DNA of 64,000 nt, from contig OZ176051.1 in NCBI GenBank assembly GCA_964247055.1, forward strand, positions 3,844,001 through 3,908,000, read 5' to 3'. Shown in pieces: positions 1 to 14,200 of the stretch. Origin of the DNA: Paragordius varius (lineage: Eukaryota; Nematomorpha). How positions within the stretch are numbered: position 1 is the stretch's first letter; each line of letters begins with the position of its first letter. The position numbers were made by a program, and so were the translations under genes. Below the pieces are notes generated by a model that was not told where the DNA came from, made no database searches, and worked only from the letters and a program-made list of their open reading frames with translations.

Positions 1-3000
1 CTATACCAATCGATGATAATGGTTTGTCGCAATTTTCTGCGTCAATATTAATATTCTCATTCCCTATTTCAGCATGAATAATTTTTGCAGTGCTAGCTGT
101 TTGGTTATCAAGGTCTGCACCTGCAGTCAAATGATCTTTATATGGTGTTGAAGTTAACAAAGGTTCTGTAATGCAATCATTTTTTTGTTTGTCCTTAATT
201 ATTCCATTTATAGATAAATCATTGTCGTGAATTGAGGAGGGGCTTAATAATCGGGATCCTTCCCCTAAATTGGGAGCTATAACAAAAGTAAATGACAAAA
301 ATTATAAATAATGTCCTATAAATTTAGTGTTTAAATAAATTAAATAATTGAATAATGGGTAAATTTTGATAAAAAATATTCCATAAAAGCGCATATTAAA
401 ATTACAATGGGTACAAGAAGAATTTTCATCCGTGTCAGATTGTTGTGTGTTTGCTATTTTTTCACCTTTTGATGCGGCGATGGTTTTGGCGTAAAAAGAA
501 TATTGTTTGAAAGTATCTTTCATATCAGGATACAAGATATCAACAATATCCCAAAATGTTGGGCGACCGGTTGGTTCAGCATTCCAGCATAATTGCATCA
601 ATTCGTATCTTAAAAGGTGACACAAAACAAAAATATATTTAGGATTTAATATTATACATGGTTTTTTGTTCCAAGATAAAACATAAAAAGTTTTATAATA
701 ATCTAATGATTTTGATATTTTATTTATTATATAAACTTGGATACAAATTATTAAAATAAGTTTTGTTCAACCAATTTAAACTTTTCAGTATTTAATAATC
801 CAAAACGGTTGATCATGCTTAAGTCTCTAGCTAAAAAATAGTTTTATTAAATAGAAACCACTAGTCTTTTATAATTTACTTTTGTCTCGTTATAATTTAT
901 TAAAAATTTGTTATAATTTAATTACAATTGATCGGGACATCCTTCAGGTTGTTCCAAAATGCCACCATTGATGACAAAATTGACGACCTGTTCGTTAGAT
1001 AAACCCTGATAAGGTTGACAAGCCAAAGTTGCAATCTCCCACAAAACTATGCCATATGACCTAAAGAAAGTTCAAACTTAATAATTATTTCTGGAAAAAA
1101 CTAATTAAACAAGTGGTGATTTTATAAATTCTAATGGAATTTTTCATAGTAATGCTAAACTTATAAAAAATGAAGTAAATAATTTGTGTCTTAGTAAAAA
1201 TATAAAAATAAAATATTTCACATACATTATATTAAAAATAATTATCAAGAATGTAAAAAAGAATGTTGACATACCAAACATCAGATTGAGAGGTGAAAAT
1301 TCCATCTTTAAGTGATTCAAGAGCCATCCAACGTACTGGTAACAAACCTTTTCCATCTTTACGATAATAATCGGTTTCATAAATGTCTCTCGTCATTCCA
1401 AAATCTATTCACAAATATTCACAAAAATAGTATGATAATAAGTTATTATCAAAAAGGTATCTCTGTGGTATAACTAAAACGCTATTTCTATCTATTCGCG
1501 TAGAAAAGGCTAAAAAATAGGAGTGTTTGAGTAATCAAAAATAATCGATTTAAAGGCGGTCATAAACAATCAATATCATATATTTGTAATCAATTATAAT
1601 AGTTCTAAGTAGTGCAATTTATAGTTTATATCAATTGGATAAAAATTTTGAAAGAAAACTTTAAAATCACGTAATTTTATACATAATTAATCCTATAAAA
1701 TACATATATCAACATAATTATTTATATAATAGCAATCACAGTCACACTCTTATTATAAACTCAAAAAACCTTAGCTATAAAAAGTGCGTGCGAAATCAAA
1801 GCCTTTCTCCAAAAAAGATTAAAAGATGTTATATATATAAAATTTACCTCCAACTTTAACGGTCAAATTTGCATCAACCATACAATTTCTGGCAGCTAAA
1901 TCTCGATGAACTACATGAGAATTTGCCAAATAAGCCATACCATCAGCAATCTCACCGGCCATGTACAGGTATTGAGCAAATGTTAGAGGTCTTTTGAGCA
2001 ATTCACGTTTTCGTACATCTATCAAGCAAACAAGTAAAAAATGTTTAACGTCTACATAAATTAATATTTAAAGAAATTTTTTTCTAAGACTAATCATTTA
2101 AAAGGTATATATAAACTACTTTTTTAGAAAGTATTTATAAAAAGTTTATAATTGTTGAGCTTTAAAAGCTAAAATATAAAATTTTAAATTAAAGAAAAAA
2201 ACAAATTTTTGACTGAAGAGTTAATTATAATATTATTACTCATTCGCATTTTCTCTTGATCTTCCAAACTTTCAGAATCAGGAGGAGAATCCTGCAATTT
2301 TAATTCTAAATTTGATTCCGTCTAAAAAACAATTATATATTTTTACTGGATTTATTAACAATAATTACACTAATGTCATAAATTATATATCCAACTGCAT
2401 AAATAATTGATCTATAAGTAACATACATTTATTTAAATTGAAAAAAATTTAAATTATTATAAAAAATCGGTATTCTTTAATATATTATAAAAATAATTAA
2501 TTATTCAGAAAAAAATTTACATCTGTAAATTGGTGGATATTCCGATGTGCCCGAAGAAATGTTTTAAGATCTCCCCCCTCCATTAACTCCATAAGGACTA
2601 GGGTTGGTTGTGATTTGGATACGACGCCTAATAACTTGACTATGTGATAGCAATCAAAACCCCTATCAAAATATAAAAATAATTAGATATAAAATAAAAA
2701 TTGCAAATATTTAAAGTAATTTATAGCATAATTAGATTATTGATATATCATGGCTCTATACGCTTTTCCAACTTTATTTAAAAAACATTAAAGGGTAAAT
2801 GTCCGAAAAATCCCGATAATAACTAGTTTCCAACAATTTAGATCAATTAATGAAGCCAATCAATAATTTGGATATTATGAGAAAAATGTGGTATCATTAT
2901 ATTATCGGCTATCATTTGAAACAAAAGTTAGTTTATATCAACAATTTAAATTCATACTGTAAATTTATATTTCAATCCAAAACTATTAAAAATATAAAAA

Positions 3001-3178
3001 CGATCAATTTTATATGCAGTTTATACCCTCTTATATTTAAATTCTATAAAATAAAATTTATATGACACAATATTATAATACTTCATAACAGATGCTTCCC
3101 GTAAAAATTGTAATTTTTCCGTAGCAGACGCTGATTCGTTGATAGTTTTAACAGCACAAGGTTTGTATGTTACTACAT

Positions 3179-3214
<36 letters not shown>

Positions 3215-6200
3215 GTTAACTAATAATTTTTTTAAATTCTAACAGTTAATATTAATATAGGAGTCAAACCTTTTTCAAGCTTTTGCAAGTTTATCTATTA
3301 TCCTTTTTTTCAAAAATTACTTTAAAGTCCCCTTTTATGCAATATTATTCATTTAATTGTAATCAAAAATCATGTAAAAATGCCTTAGCTAAAACAAATC
3401 ATAAAAACGTATTTGTAAAAATTCCGCACAAAATGTCTTTTTCGCATATTATACCTACCATTAGTTGTGGTTGCTGATATTTCTCATTTAAAATAAATCT
3501 TTTTCTGTAATAAACTTATTTTTATGTCATGCACGCTTTTTTCACAACAAAACAACACGGTTGCAAGTAACTACACCCCAAAATGTGTAGAAAATGTAAA
3601 CCTGTATGGCCACCTTGTATAGTTTCTGTGAATAGATTTTTGTCATTATCACCCCTAAGTATGTTATTGTTTCGCATCGAAGTTAGATCAGAGGGTAAAA
3701 CTATAATCTTACCTCTGTATACAGTTCCAAAAGAACCTTGACCTAACGGCGATTCTGATTTATTGTCTATAATGACGCGTTCACGATCAATTTCATATTC
3801 ATCTGGGGTATATACATCACCAGAATGTAAATAATCGGGGTTTATTGCCGTATAAATCTAAAATTAGGCAAAAATAGTTTATTTTTAAAAAACAATTCGA
3901 TGCTAACATCATTAGCATATAGATGCAAAAAAGGTATAAATGAATTTTCGTGATATTTCTTCGTTAACATCTAACTTTTACAAATTGTAATGAAAATAAA
4001 ATATAAAAAATGTAGTTTATCAGTCCGATAAATCGAAATTCAAAACATTTATAATATATGGAGGTATATAAAAACAAATTTAAACGACATTCTATTTAGA
4101 TAACTTAAAGTATTATATTTTTAGTATCTAGAATATGAATAAATTCAAGATAGAATATTATTTTGCAAAATTAATTTAATACGGTTCATATTATTAACAT
4201 TATATTATTAAATAAAAACCAATTTTCAAAAAATCATTTTGATAGCAAATAAAAAGTTTACCCATCCGTCCACAGGTAAGCTTTGACCATTTTTAAGGGA
4301 GGAGACGCCTGTAGCATAATGAGTAGAATATAATTTTTTGTTATCCATTTTCTGTCGTTTACGGCCACCGTAGACAAAGCGTTTGCGTTTCGCATCATAA
4401 AACAAATAGTATTCAAATCTTTTACGGACATATAGACACCTATATAACATATATACATACCAAAATAATAAAATGGTTTAGAGCAAAAACAAAATTACAC
4501 GTAATGTTTATCACAATCAGTAAATATTGATTATTAAAGAATAAGAAAATTATTATTAAAAATGGTAAAAATGATTGATTAATTTTGTCGCCATTAGTTT
4601 TTAGCGACATAATTTTCGTTTCAATTAAAATAAAGAATCTCTCTTTTACAAAATAAAAGTAAAAAAATGGTTTTTTAAAAGCAAATAAAATTGATAAGAT
4701 ATGGGTTATTAAGATGATTAAATTAATTTAAAAGAAACACTAGCAACTTTTTTGCCATTATTTTTTTTTAAAAATTATTCTAATTAACTCACAAATACCA
4801 AAAACTAAAACAAATTTCTGAACTTTTGCAAAAAATAAAAATAATTAATAAACTAACCATATAAGCCAACAGGACATGGCTGCCGAAAATAAGGCTGTAA
4901 GTGTAACGAGCCAAACTGCAATAGTTTTACGTTTCATAAGAGCATTGCGACGATAAATGGCGCTCAACGATTCCTCATCTATGATATTCAAAGCAAGGGA
5001 AAATATTAAAAAACCTATAAAATTATATCAAAATATCGAAAATTCCTAAATCGTTTGCACAAATCAACTTAAATTTAATTTGATGCAAGCGAAGTATGTA
5101 TAGCATATATTTAGCAATAAAAAGCCGGTGCTGATAAAAAAATATCAAAAAACTATTATAAAGTATCTTATCTTAATAATATTTAGATTTTCCTTATCAA
5201 AAACGCAATCATTCGGTAAAAAATGCGAAAATATTCAGCGTATAATGAATATTTCATTTAGTCTATTCATAATAAAATAAAAAAGTTAATAAAGTATAAA
5301 AGAAATTATTTTCTGTGTGCCAAAACTACATTATATACCATACGCTACTATAGGGGAAATAAAAAGATTTCAGGGATATTTATATCCGTGAAAAAATATT
5401 TAAAATTAACAAAAAAAGATGTTAATAAAAGGAGGTAACAAACCCTCTGGCATTTCTAACGTAATAGAACGGGTAGGTCGAGAACGGCCGTAAAGAGATG
5501 TTGAAGAAATCGTTATGGAATATTTTCCAGGATCAAGAATACGTTCCCAACCATTTTTGTTTTTGAGATAATCAGAGATGGAAACACAGTCTCGATAATT
5601 TCGCTTAATATGTATATATATTAAAAAATGGAATTGATAAGTAATTAACTCTTATGCAAAATAATTGAATAAATCAATTTTTGATTCATTCCGAAGAAAA
5701 AGCTTTTTTAGAAACTTTGTTGAGAAACTGAGAGGGACTTACAAACGAATTGGGTAAATGGATGAATATAATAATTAACAGATGTATTCGTTATTAAATA
5801 TAAGGTGTTACTATGTTAATGAATATGCAAGTAGTATTTTTACACATTAAAGATATAAATTAATAATGATAATTTGAATAATATATCTTATTCAAAATGC
5901 ACAAACACATAAATACCATTTTTAATAGGTAAACTCTAAAGCTATGTGTGCTATTATGGATAATTTTCCTTTTATACAAAAAAATTAAAAAAAACCTCAA
6001 AACAGAGAGTCATTAACAAAGTATTTTATTTTTTAAAGTTCATTTTACATTTGGATGATCGATTCCGTGAAAATCAATGTGATACGATAGAATAAGACCA
6101 TTAGGTTCTGCCGGTGCTGTCCATTCTATTCGAACTTTCTGGGTTTTTGAATGAACAAAAGTTTTTATCCTGCCTTCATTGATTTCATCAGCGTGTAAAT

Positions 6201-8249
6201 TTGGTCTCGTTCTAAACACTGTAACAACCTCTTGACTACATTTACGGTTTATGTTATTATTATTTAACAAGTTTTTATTTGGGTTATTTTGTGATTCTTC
6301 ATTGTTTTGTACGTGATCGGCATGACAAGCTTTAATCTTTAGTGTACGCAAAAACATATATAACAAACATATTTCAAAAACAACATAGCTTACAAATATA
6401 AATATCAAATCCAAACATCTTAAATATACCATTTACAATACAAATTCACCCTTGAACAATTAAAATTATTCACCCTTGAACAATACAAATTCATCCTCAT
6501 ATAAATTATGTGTTTTTTAAAAATTACCTATATTATAAGATATTTTAAAAAACAAAACATTTTTTAAAATTTAAATATTACTTAAAAAATAATAAAGTAT
6601 GCCATAAAGATATATTTTATATGAATGAGTTACATTATTTCGAAAAAACATGATTGTTTATTAGGGTAAATTTGTATTGGTTAAGGGTAAATTTGAATTG
6701 TTCGGGGTGATGAATTGTTTAAGGTTAAATTTGAACAGTAAATGGTATATATATTTTTTATAAACAGGCAAAGATATATATGTATTCAATTTACCGATAT
6801 TTGATAATATTGAAAGTATTTAGGATTTTCAATGGTAAATGTTGTATTTTGAGCACCAAACACTATAGCACTATTATTCATTTGGCTATTTCGATTTTTA
6901 AGACTTAACTTATCATTTAATTTAGCGCGTCTTTTTTGTCTAATAGGTTTAATATCCGAAACGTTTTCATTATTGCTAATTGGTGTTTTTTGTGATGATA
7001 GCAATAAAAAACTCAATAAATTACGGATTTCAGACTCCTCTTGGGCAGCGTTGTAATCTGGTCTAAAATGGTTGAACAATATATTAAATTATTTCTTATG
7101 TCAGCTATATTGAAAATTAAACTTTTTTTCGAAAATCTAAAAAAACCATGATGTACCTTTTAATAAACGTAATGCCATGCAAAAAATCTTCGAATGCAAT
7201 GTTCCAACCCACATTTTTCTCATAAAGGCTCATTTTGTGCTTACTATTTTTATTATCATCCATATTTTTTGGTTCCATTTTTTTCGGACCCTCCACATCA
7301 TTATTTTTATGATTGCATTCACAATTATCATTATTAATATCTGATTTTTTACTATGGATATTATAATAATCATAAAAAGTGTGATTTTCATTGCCTATTT
7401 CTTCATCAACGCCATTATGATTAATAAGAGGTTCATGTATGGTTGACATAAGGGGTATTTCATTGTAATCATGATACAATTGATCTAGTATGCGGGATAA
7501 AAAAATGATAGATAGGCTTTAAGGTTTCAATTAAATTTTGTGCATTTATTAACATTCAAAAAATTATAATGCAAAATCAACGAGGTTTAAATAAATATAA
7601 ACCGTACATTGTTTTAAGGAAAAAAATATTTAGTTTTAATTTTCAAAGATACAACTCTAAAAGTTGCGTGGATACCAGAAAACAAAAAAACGCATATTTG
7701 CTTATCTCTAGTAATATATATGAGAAGATATTATTAATATTGAAAAATAATCTAAACGTTAATTTTAATTTAAAAAAATTAATATATTTTTTATAATCAT
7801 GATGCGAATAATGAGTTCTCACTCAATTTTATCAATCAATGATGTAGATAGCAAAAGATCATAATTTTTTATTCAATGCAAAGAGACCTTAATTCGTATT
7901 TTTACAACAAAATAATAATTTTATTGTATATATATACCATTTACAGTTCAAATTCACCTTCGAACAATTCACATTCACCTTCGAACAATTCACATTCACC
8001 CTTGAACAATTCTAATTCACCCTAAAAATAAATTATGTGTTTTCGAACTAATATAACTCATTATTAATATAAAATATATCTTTATGGCATAATTTATTAT
8101 TTTTCAATATTATTTTAATTTAAAACAAAATTTTAGTTTTTTAAAAATATACTAAAATATAGGTAATTTTTCAATCTTAAAATACATATTATTTATTTGA
8201 GGGTGAATTTGAATTGTTTAAGGGTGAATTTAAACGTAAATGGTATAAT

Positions 8250-8292
<43 letters not shown>

Positions 8293-11200
8293 CAAATGTG
8301 GGATGGGGTGGGCACAAAAATCACGTAATACATATTCTTTTCCATTCGTTTGTTGCATTTGGCCCAACAAAGCATGATCATGTATTGAATCATTTCCAAT
8401 AATAATAGGTTCTTTCTTTGTAGCAATAACTTTATCACTCATGTAATAATAATGATGTAAATAGGGTGATATAAGTTTCCAACTAATTTTGTAATATTCG
8501 ATAGGCCCATTAGGTTCATTCGGTTGTTCCCATTTTAGGATGAGCGAGGAACCATTGTAGTTGACATTATTATTACCGTTTGGGTTTTTTGGATCTGGCC
8601 AGAAAGAAAAAGAATTTTAACAATGTTTGTACGAAAAATAAACTTCGAATATAAAAACAACCAACTTTTAAGCATACTGAAAAAGCTGTTAATTGATGTT
8701 TAACCTTGAAATATAATGTGATTTGTGAATAAAATAATTGTACAAACTTATCAAATGTTTGATTGTAACTTCATACAAATAAAAAATAACTTTACAATGT
8801 AAACTTTATATATCGCAAATTATTGATTTATCAATAAATAAAATTTTAAGGAGCACCAACAATCAATTTGTTTAAAGGTGAATTTTCCTTTACCAGGAGT
8901 AAACTTTATTAAGTACTTTTTAAACATTTATAAATCTTTTTACAAACATTTTCCCCATCATTTGCCCTTAAAAAGTACAAAAAAAGTACAGTCCTAATAA
9001 TTTTACCCTCTTTTGCCTCTTTCAATTTTGTCTTTTGTATGGTTTGTTGCAAAAATATTTCTCGTATAGACAGGCCACGTGGCGGTGATGGTTTATCAGG
9101 GCCTGTTCGGAAATAATGTATTTCGCTCCGGGCCCCTGCATTTTCCGTGGCTATCGTGAAAGTTTTGACATAAACTGCGTACCAAGTGTAAGGTCTAAGA
9201 TCCCTTAACATGTGATGAATGTATTTGCTGTGTTGTGTTGTTGGGGATGATGAATCCATTGCATTTTCAATAAGATGAATAGATTTATTATGATCATTAC
9301 CTTTATCTGGTGGTCCTAAGGTTTCCATTTCAGACAAATTAGTTTCTTTATGCGAATCTTTAGGAATAAATAGATGGTGTTTTAAATAATCAATTAAGTA
9401 AAATATAAAAATTAATGAAATACTAAGCAATCATTTATGTAATCTTTTGAGCAGAAAAAAATTTATACGACAAATTTAGAAAACCAAAAAAAATTACTCA
9501 AATTTGCCTGCAAATCCGCAAATATTTGTGGTGTAAGGACCGATGTCGCAATATTGGAAGTGTTTGTCAATGCCGCATTCAATTGAGATTTCAATTTGTT
9601 AAGGTTTGATAGTATGCCCCAAATATCGTTAATATCTAAATCTTTTTTTTATTCATATTAAAAAAATATTAAATACAAATACTTATAAAAGATCGAATAA
9701 TATTAATTTTGACCTTTACATGTGTAATCACATTTATATAATGAAAATACTATATAAACTCCAAGCAAATTTTGTTGGCAAAAAACATTTATGATGTTCT
9801 ATTAAAAAAATGTTTTATGTTCGTTTTTATTTATCATTAATGATTTTAAAAATGAAGGAATACTTTTTTTACAAATCTAAGGGTAAAAGACAAATACTAT
9901 TTTTACAAAATTTGGAAAATTAAAAATCTTATAATAATAAAAATGAAAAAAAAAACTGTTATCATCAATCAACACATGTTCCATATCAGCCGGAGAAATA
10001 TAAGGATCAATAGGGACATCAATCACTTTCCAAGGGTCATTTATTTGACATGCATCCCTATCCGTATAATACGATACTATAGGGTGTTCATTTTGAGCGT
10101 TATCTATTTATAAAAAAAAAGAGTTTTTTTAATAAAAGTTCTCCTAAGAAATTATAATTAAAGAAAAAACAGCTAAAAACTGACGGATATAGAGCCATAC
10201 CTTATTCAACCTTATTTTTTAAATAAAAACAATATAATTTCAAGATATATAATTGAATATTTTCTCTATTCACACCTCTCTTCCTTTTTTCGCAACTTAA
10301 AATGATACGCTTTATTTAAATTAATCAAGAATTGAAAATATAGTAATCTTAAACGATTAAATATTTGGTGTTGCCTTTTTACTTAAATTACAAAATATAT
10401 ATATATATATATATATAACTAACAACCTATGTTTTTGGTGGATAACAAGTTGTTATAATTATCACGATCCGAATTTTGTTGCAAATCAGTCAAATCACGA
10501 TACGTAACAATGTATCCCAAAAGAGCTCTGGGATCCTGTGCAATATACTTTTTCCACTTTATTAAGGCTAATCGACTCGTTATAAAGGGTATAGTAACTG
10601 GGAGTGGTAAAACTTCACCTATATAAATACCATTTACAGTTAAAATTCACCCTTAAACAATTCAAATTCACCCTCGAACAATTCAAATTCACCCTTGAAC
10701 AATTCAAATTCATCTTTAAACAATTCAAATTCACCCTAAAATAAATTTTGTGTTTTTTAAGATTATATATTACCTATATTTTTAATATTTATAAAAAAAA
10801 TTTTTGTATGCAATCAAAATAATACTGAAAAAATAATAAACTCCATTAACATATATTTCATATTAATAATGAGTTATATTAGTTCAAAAACACATAATTT
10901 ATTTTTAGGGTGAATTTAAATTGTTCGAGGGTGAATTTGAATTGTTCAAGGGTGAATTTGAACTGTAAATGGTATATATATGATTTAAAAATAAAGTTGA
11001 TCCCCCTTTACATAATAAGTTTAAAAGGTTCTAAGATTTTTTAGTTTTAATCGTTATAGTGAGACAAACTTACGATTTAAAAGGGTATATAGAAGCCCTT
11101 AAAAAGAGCTAAAACAATAAAAAAAATCCATATATAATGGTTTAATATTGTAAAATAATATATTTTTTATTCAAAAAACTAAATATCAATTAATTTTTTT

Positions 11201-14200
11201 ATTTAATTTTGACTCAAAAAAGGGTTATGATGCGGATATTAAGCCATATTTCCTCACCTAAAATTTATAATTATAGAACATGATCTTTTTAACTAACATT
11301 ACAGAAACAGACAATTTTTCCCTATCCAAAATGCTAAAAAAAGTTTACAAGCAATCTTATCGCCGTTTGAAGTGGCCGAGATTTCCGTTGAATCCAATGA
11401 GGGATCTTTTAAGCCCACAAAATCTATCAATTTGTGGATGATGGAAAGACAAAGCCGAGGATTAAAATGAAATATAAGTTTGCCATTTTCAATGACCAAT
11501 TTTTTACCATCACGTTGTCTATTCGCAATATCCCATAGAATTTCCAAATTAGGATTATCTATGACTACCAAACTATACCTAATATAGAAATAGAAAATTA
11601 TTGTGAAATACATTCTGTGGAAAAAATAAATAACATTTTTTTATGATGAAAATACTGTTTATTCCATAATTGTAGGCCTCGTATCCGGGTAAGGTTTGCA
11701 AGGAATTCAAGTGAAACCAAAGGATAAGACCTGGAAATTCGGACATAACCTGTAATTTCTTCAATGAGTCCCAAATTAGTTATCAATTCTTTGACAACAC
11801 CCTCTTTAAATATGGTATAATATATTTTTAAGGACAATCCTAGCAAAGTTATAATGTGTGCATTAATAAAAGAATTTTTAGGAAAAATATCACTTTTTAC
11901 ACATTCCATGTATATGAGATCAACAAATGGTTCTTTACCGATAAAAACTTTATTATATTTTCAGTAATATAAAGTAAAAAAAAAACAATTATTGTTAAAA
12001 ATAAAAATCCATATATATATTTATTTGAATATAAATTTAAATTTATAAAAAAATATATATTACGTCCGCCCTGGATAGATAATTCGAGATTGCCATTTAT
12101 AATGGTACAATCCTTGAGGCGTTGTGCATCGGCTATATTTATGATGGGTGTATTAACAGTACAAACTAGATATGTAAAAAATAAAATTATCAAAGTTGAA
12201 TAAAGTATAGTTATAGAACATTTTAATATTACATTATTATCAAAAATGTTATAGTTAATATCTAAAATTATATTCCCCGAAATAAAGTTAAAATTCGAAA
12301 AAAAACCATATTTTAAGATTTAAAAGTAAATCTTTTAAAAGTTTAAAATGTTGTAAACATTTATCCTAATTCTACAATCAAACCAAATATTCTAAAAAAT
12401 AATTTTACATTAAAGAAATATTATGTTTTTATAATTTAAATTCTTGTTCAATTTTAATGAAATTGAAGAATTACTTTTTGGACATGCCCCTACACATAAT
12501 AAACATGAGTGAGGGTCCTTTGGATTTTCACGATACCCAAACGGGCATTTTTCCAAACATTTGTCACCAAAGAGTTTGTATTTCACGGAATTGTCAAACA
12601 ATTTTTTTGGTTCATTTTGAGCAAGATTGGATGATGTAGTAGTTTTTATATGATCATTATTAATGTTATTATTAATATTTTGCGCTGGTGAAGATCTAAA
12701 AAAATTTTTTTGGAAAAATTCATCATGTAAAAAGTTTGGAAATTAGTTTAAAATTAAATAAAATAGTATACCCAAGATTTGTGAACACATCTAGGGTAGT
12801 TTTAATAGTAGGAATCGGTGTAGTTGGTAAAATAATAATCTTTTTAGTTGGATCTTTGCAGAAAGCTGCAGTTACACATCTTCGATTATAAAACTGGAAA
12901 AAAATAGGACAAATAAACTATAATTTCTTACAACATGTAGGCTTAGATAATATATATTTAAATTAGCACATTTAAAAAGTTTTAAATTAAATGATATTTT
13001 TCTGACTATGAATATTGATATATTGAATTAGTTAAAACAATTTTTAAAAATGAATTACACTTATAATGACACCACACCAGATAACTAAAATATAACCTAT
13101 TAATAAAAATTATATCCATCTTTATGATAACTTAAGATACATTTAACAGGATTTAATTGAAAAAACACAAAAATAAACTACAAAACTTTTACAAAAACTT
13201 TTAAAGTTTAAAGTTAGTTACAGCATATGTATCAGGAGGACATTTTGCATAACATTCTTTCTTGTAATAAAAATTGCGACAAACTACGCAATCACGAGCC
13301 GTCGGGCCAACACAACCACCCAAACAAAGTTGGTGACAACAATTTCCAAATTTATCACAAACATTGGTTGGACAATGCGTACAAACTGTATATTATAAAG
13401 TAAAAATAAAACTCAAAAATACCGATAAAATGTAAAGAAAAAGTAGTTCATTTACTCTATATTTTTATGTTTTTAAGATAAAGCTAAATATTATATTTTA
13501 AAAAGTTTCAATCAAAATTTAAACGTTCGATGTACAATGATATTTTGCAGAACAGTTGATTTACTATATGTTCTTTCTCAAATAACTATCTTGCCTGATA
13601 CGGTATAAGTAAATCATTCTAATAAACTCTCACCCTCTTCCCAAAACTAAAATAAAACGAATCTCATATATTTTTAAAATATAATTTATATATGCATCCA
13701 CCTCCCAAAACTTTTAAGTTGTTAAAGTTTTGATTTGTTTAAAAAAAGTATATACCATTTACAGTTCAAATTCACCCTTGAACAATTCAAGCTCACCCTT
13801 GAACAATTCAAATTCACCTTTGAACAATTTAAACTCACCTTAAAAATAAATTATGTGTTTTCGAACTAATATAACTCATTATTAATATGAAATATATGTT
13901 TATGGTATAGTTTATTATTTTTTCAGTATTATTTTAATTTAAAAAAAAAATTTTATTTTTGAAAAATATAAAAAATATAGGTAAATTTTAATCTTAATAA
14001 ACATATATTTTATTTGAGGGTGAATTTGAATTGTTCAAGGGTGAATTTGAACTGTAAATGGTATTTATATATTTAACAAAACATTTACCAATTTGACAGG
14101 AGGTTTCACTCCAACATAAATGCTTTATGTCGCCAGAATTTGGAGATGCATTTTCAGGAAAAGTTAATTTTGTTTCATTATTACTAGTAGTGATATTGAA

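Noticed and set aside
2850-3065. Plus-strand frame of 71 residues
   Set aside because: AT-rich chance frame inside a receptor intron.
7569-7796. Plus-strand frame of 75 residues
   Set aside because: Lys/Asn/Ile-rich, no start context or homology, and it lies in a receptor intron.
8193-8442. Overlapping open frames on both strands rich in Tyr-Ile repeats
   Set aside because: They are translations of a (TA)n microsatellite; only the minus-strand part above about 8290 belongs to a receptor exon.
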